DNA from: Enterobacter sp. Ag1
GTDB lineage: Bacteria; Pseudomonadota; Gammaproteobacteria; Enterobacterales; Enterobacteriaceae
Length of the DNA: 64,000 nt
Assembly (NCBI GenBank): GCA_000277545.1
Contig: AKXM01000016.1
Coordinates: 1 to 64,000, forward strand
Reading direction: 5' to 3'
The translations under genes and the position numbers were made by a program. Of this stretch, positions 49,931 through 58,864 are shown piece by piece. Below the pieces are notes generated by a model. That model worked only from the letters and a program-made list of their open reading frames with translations. It searched no databases and was not told the DNA's origin. Each line of letters opens with the position of its first letter. The stretch's first letter is position 1.

Positions 49931-50932
49931 ATGATTGATACCACCCTGCCGTTAACCGATTTGCACCGCCACCTTGATGGCAATATTCGTGCGCAAACGA
50001 TCCTCGATCTCGGCCGCCAGTTTAATTTATCTTTGCCTGCCAACACCCTCGAAACCCTGCGTCCACACGTTCAGGTCGTTGAGACTGCACCGGACCTGGT
50101 CAGTTTCCTGCAGAAACTGGACTGGGGCGTGAAAGTGCTGGGCGATCTCGAGGCCTGCCGCCGCGTCGCCTGGGAAAATATTGAAGATGCCGCTCGCAAC
50201 GGCCTGCACTACGTGGAGCTGCGTTTCTCCCCAGGCTATATGGCGATGAGCCATAACCTGCCGGTGGCCGGCGTGGTTGAAGCCGTAATTGAAGGTGTAC
50301 GCCAGGGTTGCCGCGACTTTGGCGTTGAAGCCCGCCTGATCGGCATTATGAGCCGAACCTTTGGTGAAGCCGCCTGTGAAGCGGAACTGAACGCCCTGCT
50401 CGCCCACCGCGACAGCATTACCGCGCTGGACTTAGCCGGAGACGAACTTGGCTTCCCGGGCAGCCTGTTCCTGAATCACTTTAATCGTGCGCGGGATGCT
50501 GGCTGGCGGATCACCGTGCATGCCGGCGAAGCTGCCGGGCCGGAGAGCATCTGGCAGGCTATCCGAGAGCTGGGCGCGGAGCGTATTGGCCACGGCGTAA
50601 AAGCAGTTGAAGATCCGGCGCTGATGGATTTCCTGGCGGAACATAAAATCGGGATTGAGTCCTGCCTGACGTCGAATATTCAGACCAGCACCGTTGCGGC
50701 CCTGGACAAACACCCGCTGATCGCCTTCCTCGATCGCGGCGTTTTGGCCACGATCAATACCGATGACCCGGCGGTTCAGGGCATCGATATTATTCATGAG
50801 TATAACGTCGCGGCACCTCAGGCCGGCCTCAGCGCGGCGCACATTCGCACCGCGCAGGAGAATGGACTGAAGATTGCGTTCCTGAGCGAAGCCGAAAAAC
50901 AGGCGCTTATCGCTAAGGTTAAGGCGGCGTAA
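49931..50932 (+). CDS. add: Adenosine deaminase
   Basis: This 333-residue zinc enzyme hydrolyses adenosine (and deoxyadenosine) to inosine in purine salvage. Zinc and active-site motifs: '[13 protein letters not shown]' (two His), '[13 protein letters not shown]' (His and Glu), '[12 protein letters not shown]' (His) and '[12 protein letters not shown]' (Asp). Length and sequence match E. coli Add, and malXY-add-ydgJ order is conserved apart from the inserted genes. A run of A residues and GAGTG precede the ATG. Confidence 0.96.
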   Translation: MIDTTLPLTDLHRHLDGNIRAQTILDLGRQFNLSLPANTLETLRPHVQVVETAPDLVSFLQKLDWGVKVLGDLEACRRVAWENIEDAARNGLHYVELRFSPGYMAMSHNLPVAGVVEAVIEGVRQGCRDFGVEARLIGIMSRTFGEAACEAELNALLAHRDSITALDLAGDELGFPGSLFLNHFNRARDAGWRITVHAGEAAGPESIWQAIRELGAERIGHGVKAVEDPALMDFLAEHKIGIESCLTSNIQTSTVAALDKHPLIAFLDRGVLATINTDDPAVQGIDIIHEYNVAAPQAGLSAAHIRTAQENGLKIAFLSEAEKQALIAKVKAA

Positions 50933-50950
50933 AAATACCGGCGGCTGGCG

Positions 50951-51949
50951 TCAGGACGCGGATTCCAGCTGCCGTTTTTGTTCGGCCGTTTTGCGGGCAT
51001 AGCGCTGAGCCAGAACGGCGCAAACCATCAGTTGGATTTGGTGGAAAATCATCAGCGGCAGCACCATCATCCCCACCGCACTTGCCGGGAACAGCACATT
51101 GGCCATCGGCACGCCGTTGGCCAGACTTTTCTTCGACCCGCAAAACACGATAGTAATCTCGTCAGCCGTATTAAAGCCCAGCAGGCGCGCCGCCAGCGTA
51201 TTCACCACCAGCACAATCGCCAGCAGCACCAGCGAGCAGGCCAGCACCATCAGCAGCGAGAAACCGTTGACCTGATGCCAAATGCCTTCGACTACCGCTT
51301 CGCTAAACGCCACATAGACGACCAGCAAAATGGACGATCGGTCGGTCAGGCCAATCAGCTTTTTATGACGATCCACCCATTTGCCAATCAGCGGCCGGGA
51401 AAGATGCCCGATAACAAACGGCACCATCAGCTGCATAATGATTTTGCCAATGGCATGCAGCGTGTCGGTTGCCCCTTCCTGAGTCTGCATCAGCGCCCCG
51501 ACCAGAACGGGCGAGAGGAAGATCCCCAGGATGCTGGATGCAGAAGCGCTACACACCGCCGCCGCCACGTTACCCCCGGCAACCGAAGTAAAGGCGATGG
51601 CTGACTGCACCGTGGCGGGCAGCGCACAAAGATAGAGGAAGCCCATATACAGCGGCTGACTCAGAATAGCCGGAGAGAGAAAGCCCATCGCCAGCCCCAG
51701 CAGCGGGAACAGCGCAAAGGTACTGAGAAACACCACTAAATGAAGTTTCCAGTGCCCCATGCCCGCCACAATGGCATCGCGGGAGAGTTTTGCTCCATGC
51801 ATAAAGAAGAGCAGCGCGATGGCAAACGTCGTCAGGTATTCAAACCCGGTTTTCACTATCCCCTCGCACGGGAACAGCGATGCCACGATCACCACGCCAA
51901 TCATTATCAGTAAAAAATTATCAATTTTTAGTTTTTGTAGCCAACCCAT
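50951..51949 (-). CDS. yfeH: Bile acid:sodium symporter family protein YfeH
   Basis: This 332-residue, about ten-TM membrane protein of the BASS family closely resembles E. coli YfeH: 'FAIALLFFMHGAKLSRDAIV', 'VQSAIAFTSVAGGNVAAAVC' (with 'SASASS') and 'ADEITIVFCGSKKSLANGVP' (with 'MANVLF'), which include the two crossover motifs. The transported anion is unknown. It is convergent with add (18-base gap). In K-12 yfeH lies elsewhere on the chromosome, so this is either a relocated orthologue or a paralogue. Confidence 0.85.
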   Translation of the reverse strand: MGWLQKLKIDNFLLIMIGVVIVASLFPCEGIVKTGFEYLTTFAIALLFFMHGAKLSRDAIVAGMGHWKLHLVVFLSTFALFPLLGLAMGFLSPAILSQPLYMGFLYLCALPATVQSAIAFTSVAGGNVAAAVCSASASSILGIFLSPVLVGALMQTQEGATDTLHAIGKIIMQLMVPFVIGHLSRPLIGKWVDRHKKLIGLTDRSSILLVVYVAFSEAVVEGIWHQVNGFSLLMVLACSLVLLAIVLVVNTLAARLLGFNTADEITIVFCGSKKSLANGVPMANVLFPASAVGMMVLPLMIFHQIQLMVCAVLAQRYARKTAEQKRQLESAS

Positions 51950-52394
51950 CCTGTTCCTCTACCTGCCAGACATCATTTTGGCTGTTACTTTGCAACAAAT
52001 CGGCCGCGCTGGCGAGTTAACAATTCTGCAAACTTCCAAAAAATGCACAGTGGGTTCATGTCGCTTTATCTTAAAGCGAAACGTCATCGATTAAGCGAAA
52101 CTGAAACTAAAATATGAATACAGCACGGCTTAATTTTATAGCTATTTAAAGAAGACATTTCATCGTAAATCAAGGCAATTGTCATAAAATTTTTTTTACC
52201 TTTTGGTAAAAATATAACCTAATGATAATTAAAAATTTAATATCAGAACCATTCAATTTCAAAATGCAGAAATACGACAAAAATCTCATTTGGAAATTTA
52301 AATTCATATTATATGAGCCGTGATGTGGCAGTGATTCAAATACGCCATACACTTATTAATACGCCGTCCGGCGTGCTAATAGTGGAGTATTGCT
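51950..52394. promoter_or_regulatory. AT-rich leader of the lipoprotein/TpsB locus
   Basis: This 445-base gap is strongly AT-rich between about 52100 and 52320, unlike the flanks, and is a candidate for H-NS-type silencing. It holds a hairpin TTTTTACC-TTTT-GGTAAAAA (52193-52212) and a GC stem ACGCCG-TC-CGGCGT (52361-52374) only 20 bases before the start codon, inside the likely 5' leader. No gene is seen. Confidence 0.55.
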
Positions 52395-53654
52395 ATGCGC
52401 TCAAATAACTTTGGCCGCCTCAGCGCTATTGCGATGGCGGTACTTCTTGCCTTCTCCCTGTCGGCCTGTAGCGGCGGCGGCGGGAGTTCGCACAATACGG
52501 CGAAAACAGCCGGGTCTGCCGGCACCACGGGCACAGACACCGCAAGCAATGGCGGTAGCGGCTCGGGGAGTAGCGGTTCCGGTGGAGGAACCGGTTCGGA
52601 TGGCAGTACTGGAACAGGTGCAGGTACTGGAACAGGTACTGGTACTGGTACTGGTACAGGTACTGGAACAGGTACTGGTACTGGTACAGGTACTGGAACA
52701 GGTGGCGGTTCGGGCGGAGGTGGAACCGGTGGCGGTACTGGTGGAGGCACAGGAGGCGGAACAACCGTCGCTAATAGTGCAGGTAATAACATTATCGGCG
52801 ATGCCGGCGGCGTCGTAAGCGGCGTTGGCAGTACCGTCAGCGGCGTAGGTTCTCAGTTACCGGTGAATAATCCTGTCACCTCCACGGTTGCCGTGGCCGT
52901 GGACGGCACCGGCAGCGCCATTTCAACCGTCGGCAACGGCGTAGTGAATGGCCTTGGCAATGCTAACAATCCTAACGGGGTGGGCACCACCGTGACCGGT
53001 GCGACCAATGCCGTGTCTGGCCTTGGGACAACCGTTTCAGCACTCGGGACTAATCTCGCAAGCTCCACAGCCAATACGCCAGTCGGCGGGGTAACTGGTG
53101 CCGCAGGTGGACTGGTCAATACTGCGGGGCAAGTCGTGACCGGTACAGGGAATGCCCTGACTCAAACTGTACAAAGCCCTGGCGTGTCCAACCTGACAAC
53201 TGGCGCTACGGGGCTGGTTAACACCACCCTTTCAGATACGCAGAAAGCCACTCAGGCCGTGGGCGGGGCTACCGGGCTGGGTACGCCAGTCAGTAACCTG
53301 CTGACCACCACAGGGGGAGCCGTCAGCGGTCTGGGGACCAATATAAGCGGCAGCAACCCTTCTCTCAGCGGCGTGGGGCAGGTTGTCCAGAATACCGGGC
53401 AGGTGGTGACTGACAGCGGAGCGCTGGTGAAACCAGTGCAAACCGGCAGCAGCTCAGGCTCCGTTTCAGCGGGGGCTTCTGGCTCGCTCGGCGTGGGGGG
53501 CAATGGCCTGGTGACCGGCCTTGGCACCACAGTGAGCGGCCTGACCTCTTCGCTAACCACCAATGTCAACGCCAGTGCGACAGGCAGTAGCACAAGTTCA
53601 GGCCAGCAAGTCGGGCTTACCGGCGCGGTCAGCGGTCTTTTGAAAACCAAATAG
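52395..53654 (+). CDS. Gly/Thr-repeat, collagen-like low-complexity lipoprotein
   Basis: This 419-residue protein has a lipoprotein signal with lipobox 'FSLSAC' (acylated Cys25, followed by Ser, which favours outer-membrane sorting). After a Gly/Ser-rich linker come about 32 residues of almost pure Gly-Thr dipeptides (about 72-103) and Gly-rich 'GGGTGG' units. The rest consists of degenerate repeats such as 'VSGLGTTVSGLTSSLT' and 'VVTGTGNALTQTVQ'. After the signal it has no Trp or Tyr. Such proteins are often annotated 'collagen-like triple helix repeat'. No known domain is recognised. Its position before a TpsB transporter suggests a surface-displayed or secreted partner, but it lacks a TPS domain. 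GGAG precedes the ATG. Confidence 0.8.
   Translation: MRSNNFGRLSAIAMAVLLAFSLSACSGGGGSSHNTAKTAGSAGTTGTDTASNGGSGSGSSGSGGGTGSDGSTGTGAGTGTGTGTGTGTGTGTGTGTGTGTGTGGGSGGGGTGGGTGGGTGGGTTVANSAGNNIIGDAGGVVSGVGSTVSGVGSQLPVNNPVTSTVAVAVDGTGSAISTVGNGVVNGLGNANNPNGVGTTVTGATNAVSGLGTTVSALGTNLASSTANTPVGGVTGAAGGLVNTAGQVVTGTGNALTQTVQSPGVSNLTTGATGLVNTTLSDTQKATQAVGGATGLGTPVSNLLTTTGGAVSGLGTNISGSNPSLSGVGQVVQNTGQVVTDSGALVKPVQTGSSSGSVSAGASGSLGVGGNGLVTGLGTTVSGLTSSLTTNVNASATGSSTSSGQQVGLTGAVSGLLKTK
52605..52703 (+). repeat. Hexanucleotide tandem repeat (GGWACW)n
   Basis: About sixteen consecutive GGTACT/GGAACA/GGTACA units encode alternating Gly-Thr. Higher-order blocks of 36 and 30 bases recur. Because the unit is six bases, slippage changes protein length without shifting the frame. 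Confidence 0.92.
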
Positions 53655-53671
53655 TGCTCACTATGGCACAT

Positions 53672-53706
53672 GTGCTCCCGTGGTAACGGCGGGAGCACTT
53701 TTTTCA
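53672..53706 (+). terminator. Strong terminator between the lipoprotein and TpsB genes
   Basis: The perfect stem GTGCTCCCG / CGGGAGCAC with a nine-base loop and a run of six T residues lies 18 bases after the lipoprotein stop and 38 bases before the transporter start. Transporter expression probably needs read-through or its own promoter. Confidence 0.9.
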
Positions 53707-53743
53707 CAGCATCTTTTTCGCTGCGCAGTTAAGGGAGATCACT

Positions 53744-55459
53744 ATGGACACTCGTCTGGGTATCGTGTTGCTTTATGGCGCTACGCTGAGTATCAGCTAT
53801 GCCGATATGTCCCCCACGCTTATCGACCCTAATAACCCCGCAAAAGCTGCTCGTTCTCTTGCCATACCTGCTGCCCCGCAAAAACAGCCAGAAGTAAAAA
53901 CCTCGCTGCCGGTTCCGAAGTTAACCCCGCAGACGCCGATTACGGTGAAACATCTGCAGTTTATTGGCGGCACGCGCTATAAACTCGACTCGCTGGTTCA
54001 GCCGTTTATGCCGCTGGTCGGCAAAACAGTCCCGCTGGCCCAGTTGATAACGTTGACCAATAACATTACCCAGCGCTATCAGCAGGATGGCCTGCCGCTG
54101 TCCTACGCTTACCTGCCGAGCGACAATTTCCATGATGGCACGGTGCGTATTGTGCTGGTTGAAGGCTATATTGCGCACAGCAACATCAAAAGCGATAACG
54201 CTAATACGGGCGAACGCTTAAGCCGTTTGTCGGCGCTAATGATGAATGAAAAACCCCTCAGTCAGGCCACATTTGACCGCTACAGCCTGCTGATGCAGCG
54301 CACGCCGGCGACAAAAGTGGAGGCCAATGCCGCGCTACCTAACAACATTTATGGCGCGGCGGATATGAAAGTCGACGCCACGCAGCCGCATATCTGGGAT
54401 ATTTCCTCCACGATAGACACGCGCAAAGGCTCAAACTTGGCGCTGATTAACGGCACGCTCAGCAACCTCACCAGCCACGGCGATCAGCTGGGGCTTGCCA
54501 CGCTGGTGCCGCTGGATAGCAGCACGAAAAAAACCTACTTTGGGGCCAACTATCAGCAATACCTCACCGATAACGGCCTGCTGATGCAGTTGAAAGGCAG
54601 CTTCTATCGTGAAAACCCCAGCGACTACACGCCGCTGCTTTATTTGCCGCAGAACATTTCTATCGACGCAAAGGAAAAAACCACCCAGTACACCGGGGGA
54701 ATAGCCTTCAGCTACCCGCTGCTGCTTGAGCGCAAGAAGCAGTTTTCGGTCAGCGGCGGGCTGGATTATGTCGATAAGCGCGACGATTATGCGCTGCGCG
54801 CCAGCGGCTTCGGCAATACCATTGATTTGCCCGGCGTCAGCCAGCGCGCTCGCTACCCGGCGGCAGAGTTTTCGGCCTGGGGCTACCGCGAGTACGACAC
54901 CGCCAACTGGAGCGCACGCCTGACCCTGCGCAAGGGTATTGATGCCTTTGGGGCCAGCGTCACGCCGGGATTAAACACTAATCTCAACTTTACGCGCTGG
55001 AAGGGCAACGTCGATGCCGCCTGGCTGGTCGCGCCTAAATGGCGATTGAGTACGTCGCTGGAGGGGGACTGGTCAAACAATAATTTGCCCGAAGCTGAGC
55101 GCGTAAGCTTCGGGGCGCAGCGTTTTGGCCGAGGATATCCTGACGGCGAGGCCAGCGGAGATTACGGCTACGGCGGGCAGGTTGAAATGCGCTATCTCCA
55201 TAGTCTCGATCAGGGCGTGTGGATTAACACGGTGCAGCCCTATGTCGTGGCAGATACTGCCCAGACCTGGTTCAATCAGCCGGGCTTCCGTCATCAGCGT
55301 CTGGCCTCGATTGCAACCGGGGTAACGGTGGGCGACAGCCGCCACTATACTGTCTCCGTTGAGGCGGCGAGGCCACTGGCTGATTTACCCAGCGACAGCA
55401 GCCGCCGCGATGTCCGCTTCAGCCTGACCTTCACCTACAACTTTAACAATCTGCATTAA
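53744..55459 (+). CDS. TpsB-type outer-membrane transporter (ShlB/FhaC/HecB family)
   Basis: This 571-residue protein has a signal peptide (about 1-20, ending 'SYA'), a Pro-rich linker, POTRA domains (about 65-140 'ITVKHLQFIGGTRYKLDSLV', then 'GTVRIVLVEGYIAHSNI' and about 150-215) and a C-terminal Omp85-type 16-strand beta barrel ending in 'FSLTFTYNFNNLH'. The L6 (V/I)RGY-type motif appears as 'FGRGYPDGEASGDYGY'. TpsB proteins translocate a partner exoprotein across the outer membrane. The usual partner, a large TpsA with an N-terminal TPS domain, is absent; the only neighbour is the repeat lipoprotein. AGGGAG precedes the ATG. Confidence 0.87.
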   Translation: MDTRLGIVLLYGATLSISYADMSPTLIDPNNPAKAARSLAIPAAPQKQPEVKTSLPVPKLTPQTPITVKHLQFIGGTRYKLDSLVQPFMPLVGKTVPLAQLITLTNNITQRYQQDGLPLSYAYLPSDNFHDGTVRIVLVEGYIAHSNIKSDNANTGERLSRLSALMMNEKPLSQATFDRYSLLMQRTPATKVEANAALPNNIYGAADMKVDATQPHIWDISSTIDTRKGSNLALINGTLSNLTSHGDQLGLATLVPLDSSTKKTYFGANYQQYLTDNGLLMQLKGSFYRENPSDYTPLLYLPQNISIDAKEKTTQYTGGIAFSYPLLLERKKQFSVSGGLDYVDKRDDYALRASGFGNTIDLPGVSQRARYPAAEFSAWGYREYDTANWSARLTLRKGIDAFGASVTPGLNTNLNFTRWKGNVDAAWLVAPKWRLSTSLEGDWSNNNLPEAERVSFGAQRFGRGYPDGEASGDYGYGGQVEMRYLHSLDQGVWINTVQPYVVADTAQTWFNQPGFRHQRLASIATGVTVGDSRHYTVSVEAARPLADLPSDSSRRDVRFSLTFTYNFNNLH

Positions 55460-55466
55460 CGGTTAA

Positions 55467-55490
55467 CCCTCACCGGGCGCGGTGAGGGGC
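55467..55490. terminator. Hairpin between the tpsB-type gene and ydgJ
   Basis: CCCTCACC-GGGCGC-GGTGAGGG forms a stem between two convergent genes. T runs are poor, so its termination strength is uncertain. Confidence 0.5.
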
Positions 55491-55494
55491 ATTC

Positions 55495-56535
55495 TCAGAC
55501 AAGGTTCAGCGTCGCGCGCTTTTTCGCGGACTCGATGCCCAGCTCAATCAGTTCCATGACCTGAATCGCCTGGGCTGCCGGGACAGGGTTCTCACCTTTA
55601 CCGGCCAGAGCATCACGCACTCCCGCATAATAAGCCGGATAGTTACCCGGCACGGTCAGTAGCGTCTGCTCGTCCATTATCTCGCCCTGTGCCAGGGTCA
55701 GCACGCCGTCGCGCATGTCGTAACCCCAGTCTTCCTGTGGCAGTCGTTCGCCCGCTTTCAGGCGATCTTCCTGCGGATCAAGGCCGTATTTAATGTAGCT
55801 CCCACGCGTGCCGTGCACGATGTAACGCGCCGTTTCCGCCGCCGCCAGCAGCGTGCCATGCAGCACGACACGACGCTGCGGATAAGCCAGCACGGCGTGG
55901 AAGTAGTCGGTCGCCTGCGCCCCGGCGCGAAGCTGCGCGAGGTCCACGGTCAGGCTGACTGGCAGCCCAAACAGAGTGATGGCCTGATCAAGCAGATGCG
56001 GCCCAAGATCGTACCAAATACCGCTGCCGACGCCCGCCTGTTCACGCCAGCGGTTACGTACCTGCGGGCGGTAGCGGTCAAAGTGGGATTCAAAATAGGC
56101 CACTTCGCCGAGCGTCCCTTCCGCCAGCAAATTTTTCACCGTCAGGAAGTCGCTATCCCAACGGCGGTTGTGGAACACGGACAGCAGCAGGCCGAGCTTT
56201 TTAGCCAGCGCATCCAGCTCCCGCGCCTGGGATAGCGTGACGGTGAAAGGCTTATCAACGACGACATGTTTTCCGGCTTCCAGCGCAGCTTTAGCCAGCG
56301 GGAAGTGGGTGTCATTCGGGGTAGGAATGACAATCAGATCGATGGCGGGATCTTTAAACAGGTGCTGAGGATCGGACACGACCGTCATCCCCGGCCAGTC
56401 AGCGTGCACTTTTTCAGCATCGCTACTGGAAACTGCGGCGAGGATCATTCCTGGCGTACCGGAAATCAGCGGTGCATGAAAAGTCTTGCTGGCATAACCG
56501 TAACCGATAAGCCCGACGCGGATGGTATCACTCAT
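55495..56535 (-). CDS. ydgJ: YdgJ, Gfo/Idh/MocA-family oxidoreductase
   Basis: This 346-residue NAD(P)-dependent oxidoreductase starts at ATG 56535 ('MSDTIRVGLIGYGYASKTFH'), after AGAGGAAAA, giving the K-12 length. It has an N-terminal Rossmann fold (GYGYASKTFHAPLI), 'HVVVDKPFTVTLSQARELDA' (the EKP/DKP catalytic-lysine motif) and a C-terminal 'WYDLGPHLLDQAITLFGLP' helix with the catalytic-region histidine. The sugar or polyol substrate is unknown. Order add...ydgJ-cnu is conserved. Confidence 0.93.
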   Translation of the reverse strand: MSDTIRVGLIGYGYASKTFHAPLISGTPGMILAAVSSSDAEKVHADWPGMTVVSDPQHLFKDPAIDLIVIPTPNDTHFPLAKAALEAGKHVVVDKPFTVTLSQARELDALAKKLGLLLSVFHNRRWDSDFLTVKNLLAEGTLGEVAYFESHFDRYRPQVRNRWREQAGVGSGIWYDLGPHLLDQAITLFGLPVSLTVDLAQLRAGAQATDYFHAVLAYPQRRVVLHGTLLAAAETARYIVHGTRGSYIKYGLDPQEDRLKAGERLPQEDWGYDMRDGVLTLAQGEIMDEQTLLTVPGNYPAYYAGVRDALAGKGENPVPAAQAIQVMELIELGIESAKKRATLNLV

Positions 56536-56874
56536 GTGTTTTCCTCTCTTTAATGAACTCCGGCATTTCACCTTATCCCCCGGTGGACGACAACAGCAAG
56601 TTTCTGGATTGCGCATTGCTCAGGCATAAGACCGCCATTATTGCTAATCATCCAGACAGTTATTATGGCTTTAAATAACTGTCTTCATTTAGCCCGAACG
56701 GCCAGGGTAAATTAAAATTAAGAAGATTTTTATGTAGTCCAGGACGCGATATTCCTGGATCTTGCAAAGAAAACTCCTAATTGTTCCGTTGAGTAATAAT
56801 AGCGCTAAGTCGCGACCGAGTTTGCGATTATCATCGCCTCTCAATCCGCCGACCGTGATTAATTGATACCCGCC
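56536..56874. other. ydgJ-cnu divergent intergenic region
   Basis: This 339-base gap holds both promoters. It is AT-rich near 56640-56780. No small gene or recognisable operator is found in it. Confidence 0.4.
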
Positions 56875-57108
56875 ATGGAAAATGCAACACCTCTCAGTGC
56901 CCTGGACTACCTGATGAAATTCCGCAAAATAAGCTCGCAGGAAAATCTGGAAAAGCTTTTTGATCACTTGAATTACACCCTGACCGACAGCCAGGAAATC
57001 ATGAATATGTACCGCGCGGCCGATCACCGCAGGGCCGAACTGGCCTCCGGCGGACGTCTTTTTGACCTTGGATGTGTGCCGAAAACGGTCTGGCGTTACG
57101 TTGTATAG
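56875..57108 (+). CDS. cnu: OriC-binding nucleoid-associated protein Cnu (YdgT), Hha family
   Basis: This 77-residue Hha/YmoA-family protein reads '[20 protein letters not shown]', '[20 protein letters not shown]', '[17 protein letters not shown]' over most of its length, almost the K-12 Cnu sequence. Cnu binds H-NS and StpA to modulate silencing of AT-rich, often acquired, genes, and binds oriC. I start at ATG 56875; this adds about six residues to the K-12 length, so a start inside 'SALDYLM' cannot be ruled out. The blr gene that follows in K-12 is absent (the gap to ydgK is 78 bases). Confidence 0.92.
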   Translation: MENATPLSALDYLMKFRKISSQENLEKLFDHLNYTLTDSQEIMNMYRAADHRRAELASGGRLFDLGCVPKTVWRYVV

Positions 57109-57186
57109 CCGCTGCCGGTAGCATTAGCGGCAAAATCCCTTATAATCCCCCCGCTTTATTCACCTTATTTAAAATCGGGAGGACAC

Positions 57187-57627
57187 ATGACGACGCCCCA
57201 ACCCCCGCGCATTGCCGGCTGGCTCCTTGCCCCTTTGGCCTGGCTGCTGATGTCGTTGCTTAGCAGCTCGGTGGCGCTGTTAAGTTTCCTGATGATGATT
57301 CTGTCCCCGGCAGCCCGCGAGGCGCTGGGCAGCGCAGACGCAAAAACAACGCTGTTGTTCAGCCTGTCCGTCGCCTGTGCGATGGCAATGTGGGCCTATA
57401 CCCTCTGGCTGACTATCGCGTTCTTTAAACGCCGCCAGAATGTGGTCCGTCATTATATTTTGTGGCTGCTGCTCACCGTGCTGCTGGCGATTAAATCCTT
57501 CGCATTTTCGCCGGTCAGCGACAAGGTCGCGGTTCAACTGCTGCTGCCTTCTCTGCTTGCAGCGGCATTACTGGTGCCTTATTTGAAGCGTTCGAAGCGA
57601 GTGAAGCAGACCTTCATTAACCCGTAA
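57187..57627 (+). CDS. ydgK: YdgK, DUF2569 inner-membrane protein
   Basis: This 146-residue protein has about four hydrophobic segments (near 9-38, 50-75, 88-105 and 115-132), starting 'RIAGWLLAPLAWLLMSLLSS' as in the DUF2569 family. It lies directly upstream of the rsx operon, as K-12 ydgK does, and has a GGGAGGA site before the ATG. The function is unknown. Confidence 0.87.
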   Translation: MTTPQPPRIAGWLLAPLAWLLMSLLSSSVALLSFLMMILSPAAREALGSADAKTTLLFSLSVACAMAMWAYTLWLTIAFFKRRQNVVRHYILWLLLTVLLAIKSFAFSPVSDKVAVQLLLPSLLAAALLVPYLKRSKRVKQTFINP

Positions 57628-57704
57628 TAACCCTATAGATAGCCCGTTGTCGCCGCCCGCCGATTCGTCGATAATAGGCGGCTTTTTTTGTTTCAGGTCG
57701 AATC

Positions 57705-58286
57705 ATGTCAGATTATTTGCTGCTCTTTGTGGGTACCGTGCTGGTCAATAACTTCGTGCTGGTGAAGTTCCTTGGTCTGTGTCCGTTTATGGGGGTTTCC
57801 AAAAAACTGGAAAGCGCCATCGGCATGGGGCTGGCGACCACCTTCGTGATGACGCTCGCCTCTATTTTTGCGTGGATCATTGACGAACTTATCCTGGTGC
57901 CGCTGGACCTGATCTATCTGCGCACCCTGGCGTTTATCCTGGTTATCGCGGTTGTCGTGCAGTTCACCGAAATGGTGGTGCGTAAAACCAGCCCCGCGCT
58001 TTATCGCCTGCTGGGGATCTTCCTGCCGCTGATCACCACCAACTGCGCCGTACTCGGCGTGGCATTGCTCAACATCAATCTGGGCCATAACTTCCTGCAG
58101 TCGGCGGTGTACGGCTTTTCCGCCGCGCTTGGCTTCTCGCTGGTGATGGTGCTGTTCGCGGCCATTCGCGAGCGTATGGTTGTAGCCGATATTCCAGCCC
58201 CGTTTCGCGGCAACGCTATCGCGCTGGTGACCGCAGGCCTGATGGCCCTCGCCTTTATGGGCTTTAGCGGGCTGGTGAAGTTCTGA
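57705..58286 (+). CDS. rsxA: Electron transport complex subunit RsxA (RnfA)
   Basis: This 193-residue, six-TM subunit ('[20 protein letters not shown]', '[20 protein letters not shown]') belongs to the Rsx/Rnf complex in the inner membrane. In E. coli the complex reduces the [2Fe-2S] cluster of SoxR to switch off the SoxRS response. The two conserved cysteines in 'GLCPFMG' and 'TNCAVLG' match the membrane iron-sulphur site described for Rnf. Its stop overlaps the rsxB start (TGATG). Confidence 0.96.
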   Translation: MSDYLLLFVGTVLVNNFVLVKFLGLCPFMGVSKKLESAIGMGLATTFVMTLASIFAWIIDELILVPLDLIYLRTLAFILVIAVVVQFTEMVVRKTSPALYRLLGIFLPLITTNCAVLGVALLNINLGHNFLQSAVYGFSAALGFSLVMVLFAAIRERMVVADIPAPFRGNAIALVTAGLMALAFMGFSGLVKF

Positions 58287-58864
58287 TGACAACGTTGTGG
58301 ATGGCCATTATTTCGGTCACGCTGATGGGGCTGCTGTTCGGCCTGATCCTGGGCTATGCCTCTCGCCGCTTTGAAGTAGAAGAAGATCCGATTGTTGACC
58401 GCATTGACGAACTGCTGCCCCAGAGCCAGTGCGGCCAGTGCGGTTACCCAGGCTGCCGTCCTTACGCAGAGGCCGTTGGCAACCAGGGCGCGAAAATCAA
58501 CCTTTGCGCGCCGGGCGGCGAAGCCGTAATGCTGAAGATTGCCAGCGCCCTGAACGTGGAGCCCCAGCCGATTGACGGCGACGCCACCGCCGCAGAGCCG
58601 GTGCGCATGCTCGCCGTGATTGACGAAGCAAACTGCATCGGCTGCACAAAATGCATTCAGGCCTGCCCCGTTGACGCGATTGTAGGCGCGACCCGCGCCA
58701 TGCATACCGTGATCAGCGACCAGTGCACAGGCTGTAACCTTTGCGTCGACCCTTGCCCTACCCGCTGCATCGACCTGATCCCCGTCAGCCCGACGACCGA
58801 AAGCTGGAAATGGGATTTGCAGACCATCCCGGTGCGTATGATCCCGGCGGATAACCATGCTTAA
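58286..58864 (+). CDS. rsxB: Electron transport complex subunit RsxB
   Basis: This 192-residue ferredoxin-like subunit has an N-terminal membrane anchor (about 5-25), a four-cysteine cluster domain ('[14 protein letters not shown]' plus a later 'NLCAPGG') and two [4Fe-4S] motifs, '[15 protein letters not shown]' and '[15 protein letters not shown]'. All cysteines are present. It overlaps rsxC by eight bases. Confidence 0.96.
   Translation: MTTLWMAIISVTLMGLLFGLILGYASRRFEVEEDPIVDRIDELLPQSQCGQCGYPGCRPYAEAVGNQGAKINLCAPGGEAVMLKIASALNVEPQPIDGDATAAEPVRMLAVIDEANCIGCTKCIQACPVDAIVGATRAMHTVISDQCTGCNLCVDPCPTRCIDLIPVSPTTESWKWDLQTIPVRMIPADNHA

Noticed and set aside
52605-52703. CRISPR array
   Set aside because: The units are six-base coding repeats without spacers; no cas genes are present in the window.
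52376-52792. Proline/valine-rich minus-strand frame opposite the lipoprotein repeat
   Set aside because: The periodicity comes from the six-base repeat read in antisense; there is no start signal or known family.
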